From Archivesica marissinica (Eukaryota; Mollusca; Bivalvia; Venerida; Vesicomyidae): a stretch of 64,000 nucleotides of DNA. A program made the position numbers and the translations under genes. The number at the start of each line of letters is the position of its first letter. The stretch's first letter is position 1. Shown here one piece after another: positions 44,801 through 56,024 of this stretch. The notes beneath the pieces were generated by a model. The model worked only from the letters and a program-made list of their open reading frames with translations, was not told the DNA's origin and ran no database searches. Location of the stretch: NCBI GenBank assembly GCA_014843695.1, contig CM026404.1, positions 3,762,518 to 3,826,517 on the forward strand, in the 5' to 3' direction.

Positions 44801-47800
44801 TTATAGTTTAAACAACATTTATTTCTTTGAATAAACATAGTCAAGTATAAATAATATGTACATACATGTAGGATTGAGGAGAAAACAACCTGCTTGTATG
44901 GTTACCTCTTTTCTATGTACATACATGTAGGATTGAGGAGAAAACAACCTGCTTGTATGGTTACCTCTTTCCTATGTACATACATGTAGGATTGAGGAGA
45001 AAACAACCTGCTTGTATGGTTACCTCTTTCCTATGTACATACATGTAGGATTGAGGAGAAAGCAACCTGCTTGTATGGTTACCTCTTTCCTATGTACATA
45101 CATGTAGGATTGAGGAGAAAGCAGCCTGCTTGTATGGTTACCTCTTTCCTATGTACATACATGTAGGATTGAGGAGAAAACAACCTGCTTGTATGGTTAC
45201 CTCTTTCCTATGTACATACATGTAGGATTGAGGAGAAAACAACCTGCTTGTATGGTTACCTCTTTCCTATGTACATACATGTAGGATTGAGGAGAAAACA
45301 ACCTGCTTGTATGGTTACCTCTTTCCTATGTACATACATGTAGGATTGAGGAGAAAACAACCTGCTTGTATGGTTACCTCTTTCTTTGAGATTTTAATGT
45401 TGAATATGTTTAAAATGATGTAATGTGAAATAGAAGTTAATGTTTTATTCAGCTTGTGTTGTGTAAAACTATTTTGTGTAATATGTGTTACAGAGTTCAC
45501 CACCACCAATATGTCCGAGTGGAAGGTCGCAGGATGGTAGTACAATTGTACAGGTCATTAATAGTGCCGAACAGTACGTTCATATTGCAGTCATGGATTA
45601 TATGCCAACGACCCAGTTCAGTCATCCTCGCATGTAGGTATTTCAAACAATATCTGAAGTACTGGGTATGTATTCTGTACATCCTCGCATGTAGGTAGTT
45701 CAAGCAATCTCTCCAGTGTGTATTCTGTACATCCTCGCATGTAGGTAGTTCAAGCAATCTCTCCAGTGTGTATTCTGTACATCCTCGCATGTAGGTAGTT
45801 CAAGCAATCTCTCCAGTGTGTATTCTGTACATCCTCGCACGTAGGTAATTCAAGCAATCTCTCCAGTGTGTATTCTGTACATATAAGTTTGTTTATGTGC
45901 ATACATATTCCATGCAATCTCTCCAGTGTGTATTCTGTACATCCTCGCACGTAGGTAGTTCAAGCAATCTCTCCAGTGTGTATTCTGTACATATAAGTTT
46001 GTTTATGTGCGTACATACGTATTCCAAGCAATCTCTCCAGTGTGTATTCTGTACATATAAGTTTGTTTATGTGCGTACATACGTATTCCATGCAATCTCA
46101 CATAAGTTTGCAATATATTTAAGGAATAAAAGCAACCTGTGTTTCATTTATTGGGTTATACAATACATTTGTGCTGTTAAAGACAGTGTGTGGGGGCCAA
46201 ATGCCTCTACATACAAGTCAAACAGATGTATTGTATATCTCACCTAATAAACGAAACACGGGTTGCTTTTCTACTTTGCATTTTCTGAATGTTTCAAGAC
46301 TATAAATGACCATAAATGGTACAAAAGTTATGTTAACCCCGTATTTACATCGTTATTAACGGAACAGCGCTGTTACTAATGCACTGCACGATATTATTGA
46401 CAACGTTATAGAAACTGTGATGTCAAACAACAGATTTAACCATTCAACAAGGTAACCATGGCAACTGCATTTACCGGAATGTAAGCACATTAGACTGGAA
46501 GGGACTCAGCATTGCAAGCGTAATAACAATGTAGATACATGAAAATGTGTATGATTTGTTATACAGTCTACATCCGTTATGTCAAAGTCGGTCCATGTAC
46601 AGTCTACATCCGTTATGTCAAAGTCGGTTATGTCGAATTCTCCAGTTATCTCAAAGTCAGATCAAAGTCCCGTTTCAGGCACTATCATTTTACATATAAC
46701 TAGATCTGTTAATATCGAATTTCGTTAAGTCAAACTTTGGTAATGTCGAAGTATTTTGTTCGGTCCGACGGAATTCGACATAACGGAAGTAGACTGATAT
46801 GTCTAAAATTATTTATTTGGAAAAACAATTATAAACTAATGACAACTTGTGGAGTATCAACTGTAGTCAGCTATTGACACGTACCATGTGATATGTATAC
46901 CACTAAGACATTGTTTCTATCATTACAGATACTGGCCGGATATAGACGATGCTATATGGTCTGCAGCATTAACAACTGTAGTCAGCTATTGACACGTACC
47001 ACGTGATATGTATACCACTAAGACATTGTTTCTATCATTACAGATACTGGCCTGATATAGACGATGCTATTCGGGCAGCAGCATTCAACAATCATGTTCA
47101 AGTACGACTGCTGTTCAGTTATTGGAACAATACATGGCCAGAAATGTTTATCTATATGCAGTCACTTCAAGATCTCAAATATAATTCCACATATGTAAAA
47201 ATTAACTTAGAAGTGGTGAGTAACTTAGAAATTGAGTAAATTCCTAGTTTGTTTCTACTATAGCCCTTCAACTCTCTATATTGTGTCTTATGCAAGGCAT
47301 TGAAATTCCACATTGACTCTTCTCTCTTCTTCTTCTATCTCCCTCTTATCTCTCCCTCTTCTCTCTCCCTCGCGGCGATGGATTCCCTCAGGAATGAGGT
47401 GTCGAGTGTGATTAATATAAGTTGTAGGAACTTGTTTTGCAGTCGAGCTACAATAAATTTTTATAAACTATATATGGTTACATAGATTCATGCAGTTTGT
47501 TATTTTCGCCGTGAGTCTTGTTTTGTAGATAGAGTAACTAGCAAGGTTTATGATGTTGTAAAATATACATTTATATGTCTCAGTGGTCGGGTGGTCCAGT
47601 GTGATGTAGTTACAGTATCAGTATTTAGGTCTCTGTCAGCAAAGATCACTTGTCAGCAAAGTCCACCTGTCAACAAAGTCCACCTGTCAGCAAAGTCCAC
47701 CTGTCTGCAAAGTCCACCTGTCTGCAACGATCACCTATCCACAACGTCCACTAGTCAGCAAAGTCCACCTGTCAACAAAGTCCACCTGTCAGCAAAGTCC

Positions 47801-50663
47801 ACCTGTCAGCAAAGTCCACCTGTCAGCAAAGTCCACCTGTCTGCAACAATCACCTATCAGCAAAGTCCACCTGTCTGCAAAGACCATCTATCAGCAAAGT
47901 CCACCTGTCAGCAAAGATCACCTGTCAGCAAAGTCCACCTGTCAGCAAAGTCCACCTGTCAGCAAAGTCCACCTGTCAGCAAAGACCACCTGTCAGCAAA
48001 GTCCACCTGTCAGCAACGATCACCTATAAGCAAAGTCCACCTGTCAGCAAAGTCCACCTGTCAGCAATGGTCACCTGTCAGCAAAGTCCACCTGTCAGCA
48101 ATGATCACCTGTCAGCAAAGTCCACCTATCAATAAAGTCCACCTGTCAGCAAAGTCCACCTGTCAGCAAAGTCCACCTGTCAGCAAAGTCCACCTGTCTG
48201 CAAAGATCACCTGTCAGAAAAGTCCACCTGTCTGCAAAGATCACCTGTCAGCAAAGTACACCTGTCTGCAAAGATCACCTATCAGCAAAGTCCACCTGTC
48301 AGCAAAGTCCACCTGTCAGCAAAGTCCACCTGTCAGCAAAGATAACCTGTCAGCAACAATCACCTATCAGCAAAGTCCACCTGTCAGCAACGATCACCTA
48401 TCAGCAAAGTCCACCTATCAGCAAAGTCCACCTACCAGCAATTTCCACCTATCAGCAAAGTCCACCTACCAGCAAAGTCCACCTGTCAGCAAAGTCCACC
48501 TGTCAGCAAAGTCCACCTGTCAGCAACGATCACCTGTCAGCAAAGTCCACCTGTCAACAACGATCACCTGTCAGCAAAGATCACCTGTCAGCAAAGATCA
48601 TCTATCCACAACGTCCACTAGTCAGCAAAGATCACCTGTCAGCAAAGTCCACCTGTCAGCAAAGTCCACCTGTCAGCAAAGTCCACCTGTCAGCAACGAT
48701 CACCTATCAGCAAAGTCCACCTGTCAGCAAAGTCCACCTGTCAGCAATGATCACCTGTCAGCAAAGTCCACCTGTCAGCAATGATAACCTGTCTGCAACG
48801 ATCACCTGTCTGCAATGATCACCTATCAGCAAAGTCCACCTGTCAGCAAAGACCATCCTTCAACAAAGCCCACCTGTCTGCAAAGACCACCTGTTATTCC
48901 CATGGACAGAATTAACACAAGTTGACTGTCTATTTAATTATTTCAGAAATTGTTTGTCGTGCCAGCATTTACAGAAGCCCAGAGGAATATTCCATTTGCC
49001 AGAGTAAACCATAACAAGTACATGGTCACAGACAAGACTGCTTATATAGGTAACACTTCATTCAATAATGTATGCATGTCAGGGCTGGAACCATAACAAG
49101 TACATGGTCACAGACAAGACCGCTTATATAGGTAACACTTCATTCAATAATGTATGCATGTCAGGGCTGGAACCATAACAAGTACATGGTCACAGACAAG
49201 ACCGCTTATATAGGTAACACGTCATTCAATAATGTATGCAAGTCAGGGCTGGACCCTCCCATATTTTACTAAGGGCACAAGCGTAGCCCCACTGGAGCCG
49301 TTACGATTGTGCCCTTAGGCAAGGCATTTAATTTCCACGTTGCCTCTTCTCTCTCCCTCGTGGCGATGGATTCCATCAGGAATGAGGTCTCGAGAGTGAT
49401 TAATATCAGTTGTCAGAACTTATTTTGCAATTGAGCTAAAATAAATTTGTATAAACTATATTTCACATACTAAATACACTCCCAGCTCCCAAACTTACTA
49501 GATCCGGATAAATACACTCCCAGCTCCCAAACTTACTAGATCCGGATAAATACACTCCCAGCTCCCAAACTTACTAGATCCGGATAAATACACTCCCAGC
49601 TCCCAAACTTACTAGATCCGGATAAATACACTCCCAGCTCCCAATCTTACTAGATCCGGAGAAATACACTCCCAGCTCCCAAACTTACTAGATCCGGATA
49701 AATACACTCCCAGCTCCCAAACTTACTAGATCCGGATAAATACACTCCCAGCTCCCAAACTTACTAGATCCGGATAAATACACTCCCAGCTCCCAATCTT
49801 ACTAGATCCGGAGAAATACACCCCCAGCTCCCAAACTTACTAGATCCGGAGACAGAGAGTTCAGTTAAGCCGCAGTCATCCGAGAATAGAATGCTAGTAT
49901 ACTTATAGTTGTGTCCTGGATAGTTGTGTCCTGGATAGTTGTGTCCTGGATAGTTGTGTCCTGGATAGTTGTGTCCTGGATAGTTGTGTCCTGGATAGTT
50001 GTGTCCTGGATAGTTGTGTCCTGGATAGTTGTGTCCTGGATAGTTGTGTCCTGGATAGTCCTGGTCTAAGAACTGTAGAAAGCCATTATTTGGATATAGG
50101 CAACACTCCAACACATCAGGATTCAACACTATCGTTGTACAATTCTAATAAATATTCTGTGTTCTGATGGCTGTCAACTGTCAAAACATAATTGATATTT
50201 TCATGAAATCTGGGCGTAATTAGTATATGCGTATATGTGGTCATTCGTGTGGGAGGAAACTGGAGTACCCGGAGAAAACCCACCTGTCCGATCTGGCGAC
50301 CACCGTACCATCTCACATAATTCCCGGTCTGAGAATCGAACCCGGGTTGCATTGATGAGAAGCGAGCTCGCTAACCACTGCGCTAATCGGACAGCCAATA
50401 ATATGAACTGAATAATATAACGCGATAGGATTTGATTAATTTCCTTTGTTATCGTTTGTGTCCTATTATGCTTTCTAGGTACTTCAAATTGGTCGGGTGA
50501 CTACTTCCTGACGACGGGTGGTATAGGGCTGGTTGTGAATGGCAGTAACCTAGGTAACCAGAGTGATATAAGGGTGCAGTTAGAGTCTGTGTTTGAACGA
50601 GACTGGAACTCCAAATATGCATTCCCGTTAGCCCACTTCAACGCGACTGTACTCGAGAGTTGA
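41698..50663 (+). CDS. PLD3: PLD3/PLD4-like phospholipase-D-fold protein, C-terminal half, five exons (right copy)
   Basis: Exons are 41698-41898, 45494-45633, 47044-47215, 48947-49049 and 50479-50663, with AG/GT junctions and intron phases 0, 2, 0 and 1. The spliced product is 266 aa ending at TGA 50661-50663. Motifs are as in the left copy, including the complete second HKD (HNKYMVTD) and TSNWSG. Human PLD3 is 490 aa, so this is about the C-terminal 54 percent. By family knowledge it would be a lysosomal nucleic-acid exonuclease; the N-terminal cytosolic tail, membrane anchor and first HKD are absent from the window. There are two residue differences from the left copy (Ile/Phe in exon A, Glu/Ala in exon E) and all splice sites are intact, so both copies look functional over the visible part. 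It is probably the other allele of the left gene. Confidence 0.93.
41913..42362. repeat. 21-bp minisatellite (about 21 copies)
   Basis: The unit is TGGTCATTGTTTAATGGGATG, with a few ATATGG and ATTAATGG variants. It starts about 15 bp after the exon A donor. Confidence 0.95.
42650..44175. repeat. 40-bp minisatellite (roughly 38 units) with 20-bp subunits
   Basis: The unit contains ATCTACCAAGTTTGTTCAGA and TAGGACCACTGTACAACAAC. From about 42940 onward truncated 20-bp units (ATCTACCACTGTACAACAAC) appear and become common after 43540. It is nearly ten times the left-arm array. Confidence 0.95.
44190..44310 (+). mobile_element. family-C SINE fragment
   Basis: Contains ACAGGTGTGTTTTCTCCAGG and GGGTTTCCTCCCGCACAAAT, without a tRNA head. 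Mirror of 25768-25895. Confidence 0.7.
44521..44752. mobile_element. piggyBac-like MITE
   Basis: Mirror of 25319-25550. TTAA ends, CCCATTCAACACCAAG terminus and AAAAAGTGCAGATCC hairpin arm. Confidence 0.85.
44855..45388. repeat. 58-bp minisatellite (about 9 copies)
   Basis: The unit contains CCTATGTACATACATGTAGG and CTTGTATGGTTACCTCTT. Ends about 105 bp before exon B. Confidence 0.95.
45494..45633 (+). CDS. PLD3: PLD3-like exon B (right copy)
   Basis: Acceptor GTGTTACAG, then [20 protein letters not shown] and on to [16 protein letters not shown]. The donor GTAGGT splits the Ile codon (AT|A) shared with exon C. Confidence 0.93.
45634..46100 (+). repeat. exon B donor-derived minisatellite (50- and 64-bp units)
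   Basis: Each 50-bp unit carries ATCCTCGCAT (last ten exon B bases) followed by GTAGGTA and then GTTCAAGCAATCTCTCCAGT. About five donor-bearing units and three 64-bp units (ATATAAGTTTGTTTATGTGC) are mixed. The left arm has more units, segregated by type. Confidence 0.93.
46128..46270. mobile_element. 143-bp foldback MITE
   Basis: Mirror of 23794-23936, with AAAAGCAACCTGTGTTTCAT and its inverted partner. Confidence 0.8.
46564..46796. mobile_element. Tc1/mariner-like MITE with duplicated end
   Basis: CAGTCTACATCCGTTATGTC occurs twice at the left end (46564 and about 46600). The right end is GACATAACGGAAGTAGACTG, one mismatch from the inverted terminus. TA precedes the element. Confidence 0.75.
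46929..46970 (+). pseudogene. partial tandem copy of exon C start with intact acceptor
   Basis: Mirror of 23094-23135. CATTACAG precedes ATACTGGCCGGATATAGACG. Reading on from exon B reaches [20 protein letters not shown] then TGA, so use of this acceptor gives a premature stop. Confidence 0.85.
47044..47215 (+). CDS. PLD3: PLD3-like exon C (right copy)
   Basis: Begins one base before TAC TGG ([16 protein letters not shown]) and ends INLEV before GTGAGT. Two sequons, NNT and NST. Confidence 0.94.
47277..47470 (+). mobile_element. family-A SINE, 5'-truncated
   Basis: Mirror of 22471-22790, with GCAAGGCATTGAAATTCCAC and GATGGATTCCCTCAGGAATG, ending TTTTTATAAACT. The internal CT-rich tract is short here. 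Confidence 0.8.
47637..48895. repeat. 17-bp minisatellite (about 74 copies)
   Basis: The unit is AGCAAAGTCCACCTGTC, with GATCACC, CTGC and TATC variants. The 51-bp triple period leaves a 397-codon open frame (47591-48784) with a monotonous [17 protein letters not shown] pattern; it lies in an intron and is not a gene. Confidence 0.95.
48947..49049 (+). CDS. PLD3: PLD3-like exon D with second HKD motif (right copy)
   Basis: Acceptor [41 protein letters not shown] plus one base, donor GTAACA. Sequence is the same as in the left copy. Confidence 0.95.
49006..49255 (+). repeat. 82-bp exon D-derived minisatellite (3 copies)
   Basis: The authentic exon D end plus two downstream copies of AACCATAACAAGTACATGGT...TATATAG|GTAACAC. 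Downstream copies have GACCGC where the exon has GACTGC. The left arm has about ten copies. Confidence 0.94.
49275..49463 (+). mobile_element. family-A SINE, 5'-truncated
   Basis: Mirror of 20733-20925: GTGCCCTTAGGCAAGGCATT through GTATAAACT. Confidence 0.8.
49480..49855. repeat. 38-bp minisatellite (about 10 copies)
   Basis: The unit contains CTCCCAGCTCCCAAACTTAC and TAGATCCGGATAAATACA. A third of the left-arm copy number. Confidence 0.95.
49905..50054. repeat. 15-bp minisatellite (10 copies)
   Basis: ATAGTTGTGTCCTGG repeated ten times, same number as in the left arm. Confidence 0.97.
50195..50395 (-). mobile_element. family-C tRNA-headed SINE
   Basis: Mirror of 19041-19240; box B and box A lie at about 50330-50345 and 50370-50390 on the minus strand. 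Confidence 0.83.
50479..50663 (+). CDS. PLD3: PLD3-like terminal coding exon E (right copy)
   Basis: Acceptor TTTCTAG, then [20 protein letters not shown] and on to [20 protein letters not shown] and LES, TGA. I see no AATAAA within the ~160 bp before the next MITE fragment. Confidence 0.94.
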
Positions 50664-50828
50664 TGTAATGAGTTGAGAGATGTAAGAATGTACTACCATG
50701 TTACCCATGGAATGTGAGCATTACATACCGGTATATTGTAATTCAGAAAGGTGCAATCAAATGAAATATAATCAGCCGTTTACATGGACAAATATAGCAG
50801 CTTTGTTCAGGGAGATTATGTATTGATT

Positions 50829-51005
50829 TACAGTCTACATCCGCTATGTCAAAGTCGGTTATTTCAAATTATCCGGTTATCTCGATTTCGGATCAATGTC
50901 CCGTTTCAGACACTATCATTTTACATATAACAGACCCCCCGTTTATATCTAATTTCGTTAAGTCAAACTGTGGTTATGTCGAAGTTAACGAAAACTAAAG
51001 TAGGT
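50829..51005. mobile_element. Tc1/mariner-like MITE fragment
   Basis: Mirror of 18431-18606. Starts CAGTCTACATCCGCTATGTC and lacks the other terminus. Confidence 0.65.
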
Positions 51006-51025
51006 GATTGAATCTAATAGAAATC

Positions 51026-52348
51026 TATTTAATAATGTACTACTATGTTTGCTACATTAGTATCTATTTAATAATGTACTACTATGTTTGCTATATTAGT
51101 ATCTATTTAATAATGTACTACTAGGTTTGCTATATTAGTATCTATTTAATAATGTACTACTATGTTTGCTATATTAGTATCTATTTAATAATGTACTACT
51201 ATGTTTGCTATATTAGTATCTATTTAATAATGTACTACTATGTTTGCTATATTAGTATCTATTTAATAATGTACTACTATGTTTGCTATATTAGTATCTA
51301 TTTAATAATGTACTACTATGTTTGCTATATTAGTATCTATTTAATAATGTACTACTATGTTTGCTATATTAGTATATATTTAATAATGTACTACTATGTT
51401 TGCTATATTAGTATCTATTTAATAATGTACTACTATGTTTGCTATATTAGTAATATATTTAATAATGTACTACTATGTTTGCTATATTAGTATCTATTTA
51501 ATAATGTACTACTATGTTTGCTATATTAGTATCTATTTAATAATGTACTACTATGTTTGCTATATTAGTATCTATTTAATAATGTACTACTATGTTTGCT
51601 ATATTAATATCTATTTAATAATGTACTACTATGTTTGCTATATTAGTATCTATTTAATAATGTACTACTATGTTTGCTATATTAGTATCTATTTAATAAT
51701 GTACTACTATGTTTGCTATATTAGTATCTATTTAATAATGTACTACTATGTTTGCTATATTAGTATATATTTAATAATATACTACTATGTTTGCTATATT
51801 AGTATCTATTTAATAATGTACTACTATGTTTGCTATATTAGTATCTATTTAATAATGTACTACTATGTTTGCTATATTAGTATCTATTTAATAATATACT
51901 ACTATGTTTGCTATATTAGTATATATTTAATAATGTACTACTATGTTTGCTATATTAGTATCTATTTAATAATGTACTACTATGTTTGCTATATTAGTAT
52001 CTATTTAATAATGTACTACTATGTTTGCTATATTAATATCTATTTAATAATGTACTACTATGTTTGCTATATTAGTATATTTAATAATGTACTACTATGT
52101 TTGCTATATTAGTATCTATTTAATAATGTACTACTATGTTTGCTATATTAGTAAATATTTAATAATGTACTACTATTTTGCTATATTAGTATCTATTTAA
52201 TAATGTACTACTATGTTTGCTATATTAGTATCTATTTAATAATGTACTACTATGTTTGCTATATTAGTATCTATTTAATAATGTACTACTATGTTTGCTA
52301 TATTAGTATCTATTTAATAATGTACTACTATGTTTGCTATATTAGTAT
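51026..52348. repeat. 39-bp minisatellite (about 34 copies)
   Basis: The unit contains TATTTAATAATGTACTACTA and TGTTTGCTATATTAGTATC. More than twice the left-arm number. Confidence 0.95.
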
Positions 52349-52536
52349 CGGCATATTTTCATTCCTGCCACCTTATGATTTAGCATATTTACAGGGGCGT
52401 AGTAAGGGATTTTAGCATATTTACAGGGGCGTAGTTAGGGAAGTGGAATTTGTAGTTTAATTTAAATTGAGCATCAAAGGATGCGGATTTGCTAGAGTTG
52501 TCCCCCATGAACCTTTTGAATCCTAGACTTTTTATG

Positions 52537-53245
52537 TTGTGCAGAATGTATGTGACCTCCAAGTTGTGCAGAATGTATGTGACCTCCAATGTTGTGCAGA
52601 ATGTATGTGACCTCCAATGTTGTGCAGAATGTATGTGACCTCCAATGTTGTGCAGAATGTATGTGACCTCCAATGTTGTGCAGAATGTATGTGACCTCCA
52701 AGTTGTGCAGAATGTATGTGACCTCCAATGTTGTGCAGAATGTATGTGACCTCCAATGTTGTGCAGAATGTATGTGACCTCCAAGTTGTGCAGAATGTAT
52801 ATGTGACCTCCAAGTTGTGCAGAATGTATGTGACCTCCAATGTTGTGCAGAATGTATGTGACCTCCAAGTTGTGCAGAATGTATGTGACCTCCAATGTTG
52901 TGCAGAATGTATGTGACCTCCAGGTTGTGCAGAATGTATGTGACCTCCAAGTTGTGCAGAATGTATGTGACCTCCAGGTTGAACCCCACCCCAATGTTGT
53001 GCAGAATGTATGTGACCTCCAAGTTGACCCCCCAATGTTGTGCAGAATGTATGCGACCTCCAAGTTGACCCCCCCAATGTTGTGCAGAATGTATGTGACC
53101 TCCAAGTTGACCCCCCCAATGTTGTGCAAAATGTATGCGACCTCCAAGTTGACCTCCCCCAATGTTGTGCAGAATGTATGTGACCTCCAAGTTGACCCCC
53201 CCCCAATGTTGTGCAGAATGTATGTGACCTCCAAGTTGACCCCCC
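52537..53245. repeat. composite ~28-45-bp minisatellite (about 22 copies)
   Basis: The core TGTGCAGAATGTATGTGACC repeats with short linkers (TCCAATGT, TCCAAGT) in the first two-thirds and with a C-run linker (GTTGACCCCCCC) in the last third. The left arm has two units. Confidence 0.93.
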
Positions 53246-53745
53246 CAAACCCCTTACAGGCTTTATTGCATTTTTGGGGTGTTAGATTTTCTGTGACAAT
53301 CTATAGGCCTGGGTTCGGGTATACATTTGGTGCTACTGTTTAATACTCAGTTGTTATTTTTGCTGTGAAAGTTTGTGTTGCATGATGTTTTTTGTAAGTT
53401 TCTTTTTTATGTTGAAATGATGACAGAAAATTTAAATAATTGTTCAATTGACCAAGCATTGCCTCTTTACTTTATTGATAGCACTCAGTGTGTATGAGCC
53501 ATGCTGATTGAAAACCAACATATGTTGCTATGTAAATATATTAATACTTGCTATTTATTACTAATGCTTGCGGAACTGTATTTATGTTTTGTATGTTATA
53601 TCTGTACAAGGAATTCACTTTAACCAAAACCATTAATTGGAACAGTTTGTATTATTCCCTTGGGTTAGCGCCACTCTGTGGCTCCAGTTACCTCCCCTGG
53701 CATCCAGTTACAGATAAGGACTGTTAATGAACGTGATAATAACAT
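53246..53745. other. unique sequence carrying the SINE-empty site
   Basis: Matches left-arm 16796-17544 without the 227-bp SINE. The intact target reads CGGAACTGTATTTATG at 53571-53586. No gene is recognised. Confidence 0.8.
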
Positions 53746-54305
53746 GGACATGTTGGGCTACCCTGGGTCACACTCCATGCACATGTTGGACTACCCTGGG
53801 TCACACTCCATGCACATGTTGGGCTACCCTGGGTCACACTCCATGCACATGTTGGGCTACCCTGGGTCACACTCCATGCACATGTTGGACTACCCTGGGT
53901 CACACTCCATGCACATGTTGGACTACCCTGGGTCACACTCCATGCACATGTTGGAATACCCTGGGTCACACTCCATGCACATGTTGGCTACCCTGGGTCA
54001 CACTCCATGCACATGTTGGCTACCCTGGGTCACACTCCATGCACATGTTGGACTACCCTGGGTCACACTCCATGCACATGTTGGGCTACCCTGGGTCACA
54101 CTCCATGCACATGTTGGGCTACCCTGGGTCACACTCCATGCACATGTTGGGCTACCCTGGGTCACACTCCATGCACATGTTGGGCTACCCTGGGTCACAC
54201 TCCATGCACATGTTGGACTACCCTGGGTCACACTCCATGCACATGTTGGGCTACCCTGGGTCACACTCCATGCACATGTTGGACTACCCTGGGTTAGACT
54301 CCATG
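53746..54305. repeat. 33-bp minisatellite (about 17 copies)
   Basis: The unit contains CATGTTGGACTACCCTGGGT and CACACTCCATGCA. It shares its core with the left-arm 23-bp array but has a different period. The 11-codon period leaves several open frames that are not genes. Confidence 0.95.
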
Positions 54306-54435
54306 AATGCCATTATATACGTTGTACATTTATCCATCATTCTGTCTTGTGCTCCCTGTATTAAGTTACTTTACTACACTGGAGCAAATACCCGATGTGT
54401 GGTCTAAGGATGGTGCACCAGAGGGCACATATTAG

Positions 54436-54684
54436 TTTATATCAATTTATTGTAGCTTGATTGCAAACAACAAGTTATTACAACTTTTTACAACTATTAA
54501 TCACTCTCGAGACCTCATTCCTGATGTCATCCCCATCACCACGAGAGAGCGATAAGAGGCAATGTGGAATTTAAATGCCTTGCCTAAGGGCACAATCGTA
54601 ATGGCTACAGCTGGGCGCAAACTCGGGGGCCTTTTGCACCATAATCTAACGCGCTACCATGACTTCCACATATAGGGCACATAT
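54436..54684 (-). mobile_element. family-A SINE
   Basis: Mirror of 16274-16517, with a tRNA-like head on the minus strand near 54610-54680. Confidence 0.8.
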
Positions 54685-54951
54685 TGATTGCAGGGGCCAT
54701 GTGTCTGATCCTACACCATTACTTACGTGGATCGGAGGTGTCCAGGTAGAATCGCAGCACTGCAAGAGGCCACGAATGGGTCTTTTAATTTAAATATTCC
54801 CAACTATTAATGTTGGCACCGATGCTATCAAGACATTCTAATATTGGAGCTCAAATCATTTGGATTTGTTGTTTGAGAATAAATATTTAGTGCCACCCAG
54901 CCAATCTGAAATACTGATCATAGAATGTCTGGAGAGTTGACCATTTCCATA

Positions 54952-55112
54952 TAAATTTATTTTAGCTCAATTGCAAAATAAGTTCTTACACAATATAGTA
55001 ATCGCTCTCGAGACCTTATTCATGATAGAATCCATTGCCATTAGGGAGAGGGAAAACGTGGAATTTAAGTGCCTTGCCTAAGGACACAATCGTAATAACC
55101 ACAGCTGGGTGT
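54952..55112 (-). mobile_element. family-A SINE, 5'-truncated
   Basis: Mirror of 15840-16000. Confidence 0.75.
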
Positions 55113-55115
55113 GTT

Positions 55116-55398
55116 TTTACATTTATTTATCGTCGCTACTGGTTGCCCATATGAGCGACGCCTCCTGAAGAAATTAGTAATGTTAGATTTTTGGAGGATA
55201 GTGCAATGATACAGACAGAGACCCATTCCAGAGTCTCCTCTGGTTCTTTTACATGCACAGTGTTAAAGCACCGACACGAGACCTCGGTTTAACGTCCCAT
55301 CTGAAACTTAATTTTATTAGGGTCAGACGGGGGATCGAACCTGCGATCCCTGGATTACCAGTCCAACGTGTTAACCACTGGACTACAGATCCGTCAGC
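55116..55398 (-). mobile_element. family-B SINE with tRNA(Thr)-like head
   Basis: Mirror of 15551-15833. The head is at about 55323-55398 on the minus strand, with the anticodon loop intact. A small difference is GTGCATGTAAAAGAACC for GTGCACGTAAAAGAACC. Confidence 0.85.
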
Positions 55399-56024
55399 TG
55401 GGCGCTTACTCCGGGCGAAGTAGGTTCAGGAGAGTACCGTTCACTCCATGGTTGGTTCGGCAGAGCAACTAACACCTATGATTTATAGTCCATTGTTGAT
55501 TAGTTCTTCATTCTCGAATATTTGAAATTTTATTTAATATCTTTGCAGATTGTTTATTAAATAAATTATTTTATTGATAAATATCTATTTATTTTATGCT
55601 TTCCAGTGAATTATCGAAATTTATCGAAGAAATAAAATGTGTTATTACACTGGTTGAAAGTAGCGCAATAACACATTTTATTTCTCACTGGTTTGCTTGT
55701 GTGGTTTCTAGCTGCGGCATGTCGAAATGTTGGTCAACATGAACATTTTTGGACTCAAAAGAATCAGTGACGTTGCATACGACTTTCTTGTGCTTCCGGG
55801 TATTTATCTTGTGCTATTTATCACACTTTTCAGCATAAATAAGACTGTTTAGTGAATGATCGAATAATATTTCACTTGTGAACATAGATGTTGAAACGCA
55901 CTCGAACAACAAGGTTTCCATTCCATGCATTTTGTAAGAAAATATAGTCTTCCCTACTCAAAATTTGTCTTGCGATATTAACACATTTAGGTCGTGACTG
56001 GACAGTCTGCGGTTTTATGATAAT
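55399..56024. other. unique sequence, no gene recognised
   Basis: Mirror of 14948-15550 with scattered substitutions; AT-rich; a 63-codon frame (55872-56063) with no family resemblance. Confidence 0.5.

Noticed and set aside
47591..48784. 397-codon QQSPPVSK repeat protein
   Set aside because: It lies in the PLD C-D intron and is a threefold read of a 17-bp unit; the left arm has a different length and frame.
18772..50663. Bacterial-type PLD or cardiolipin synthase
   Set aside because: Intron structure, PPPxCPSGR-type linker and the sequon-rich luminal domain match PLD3/PLD4.
53678..54407. Overlapping frames of ~226 codons
   Set aside because: 33-bp unit artefact; the left arm has a different unit at this site.
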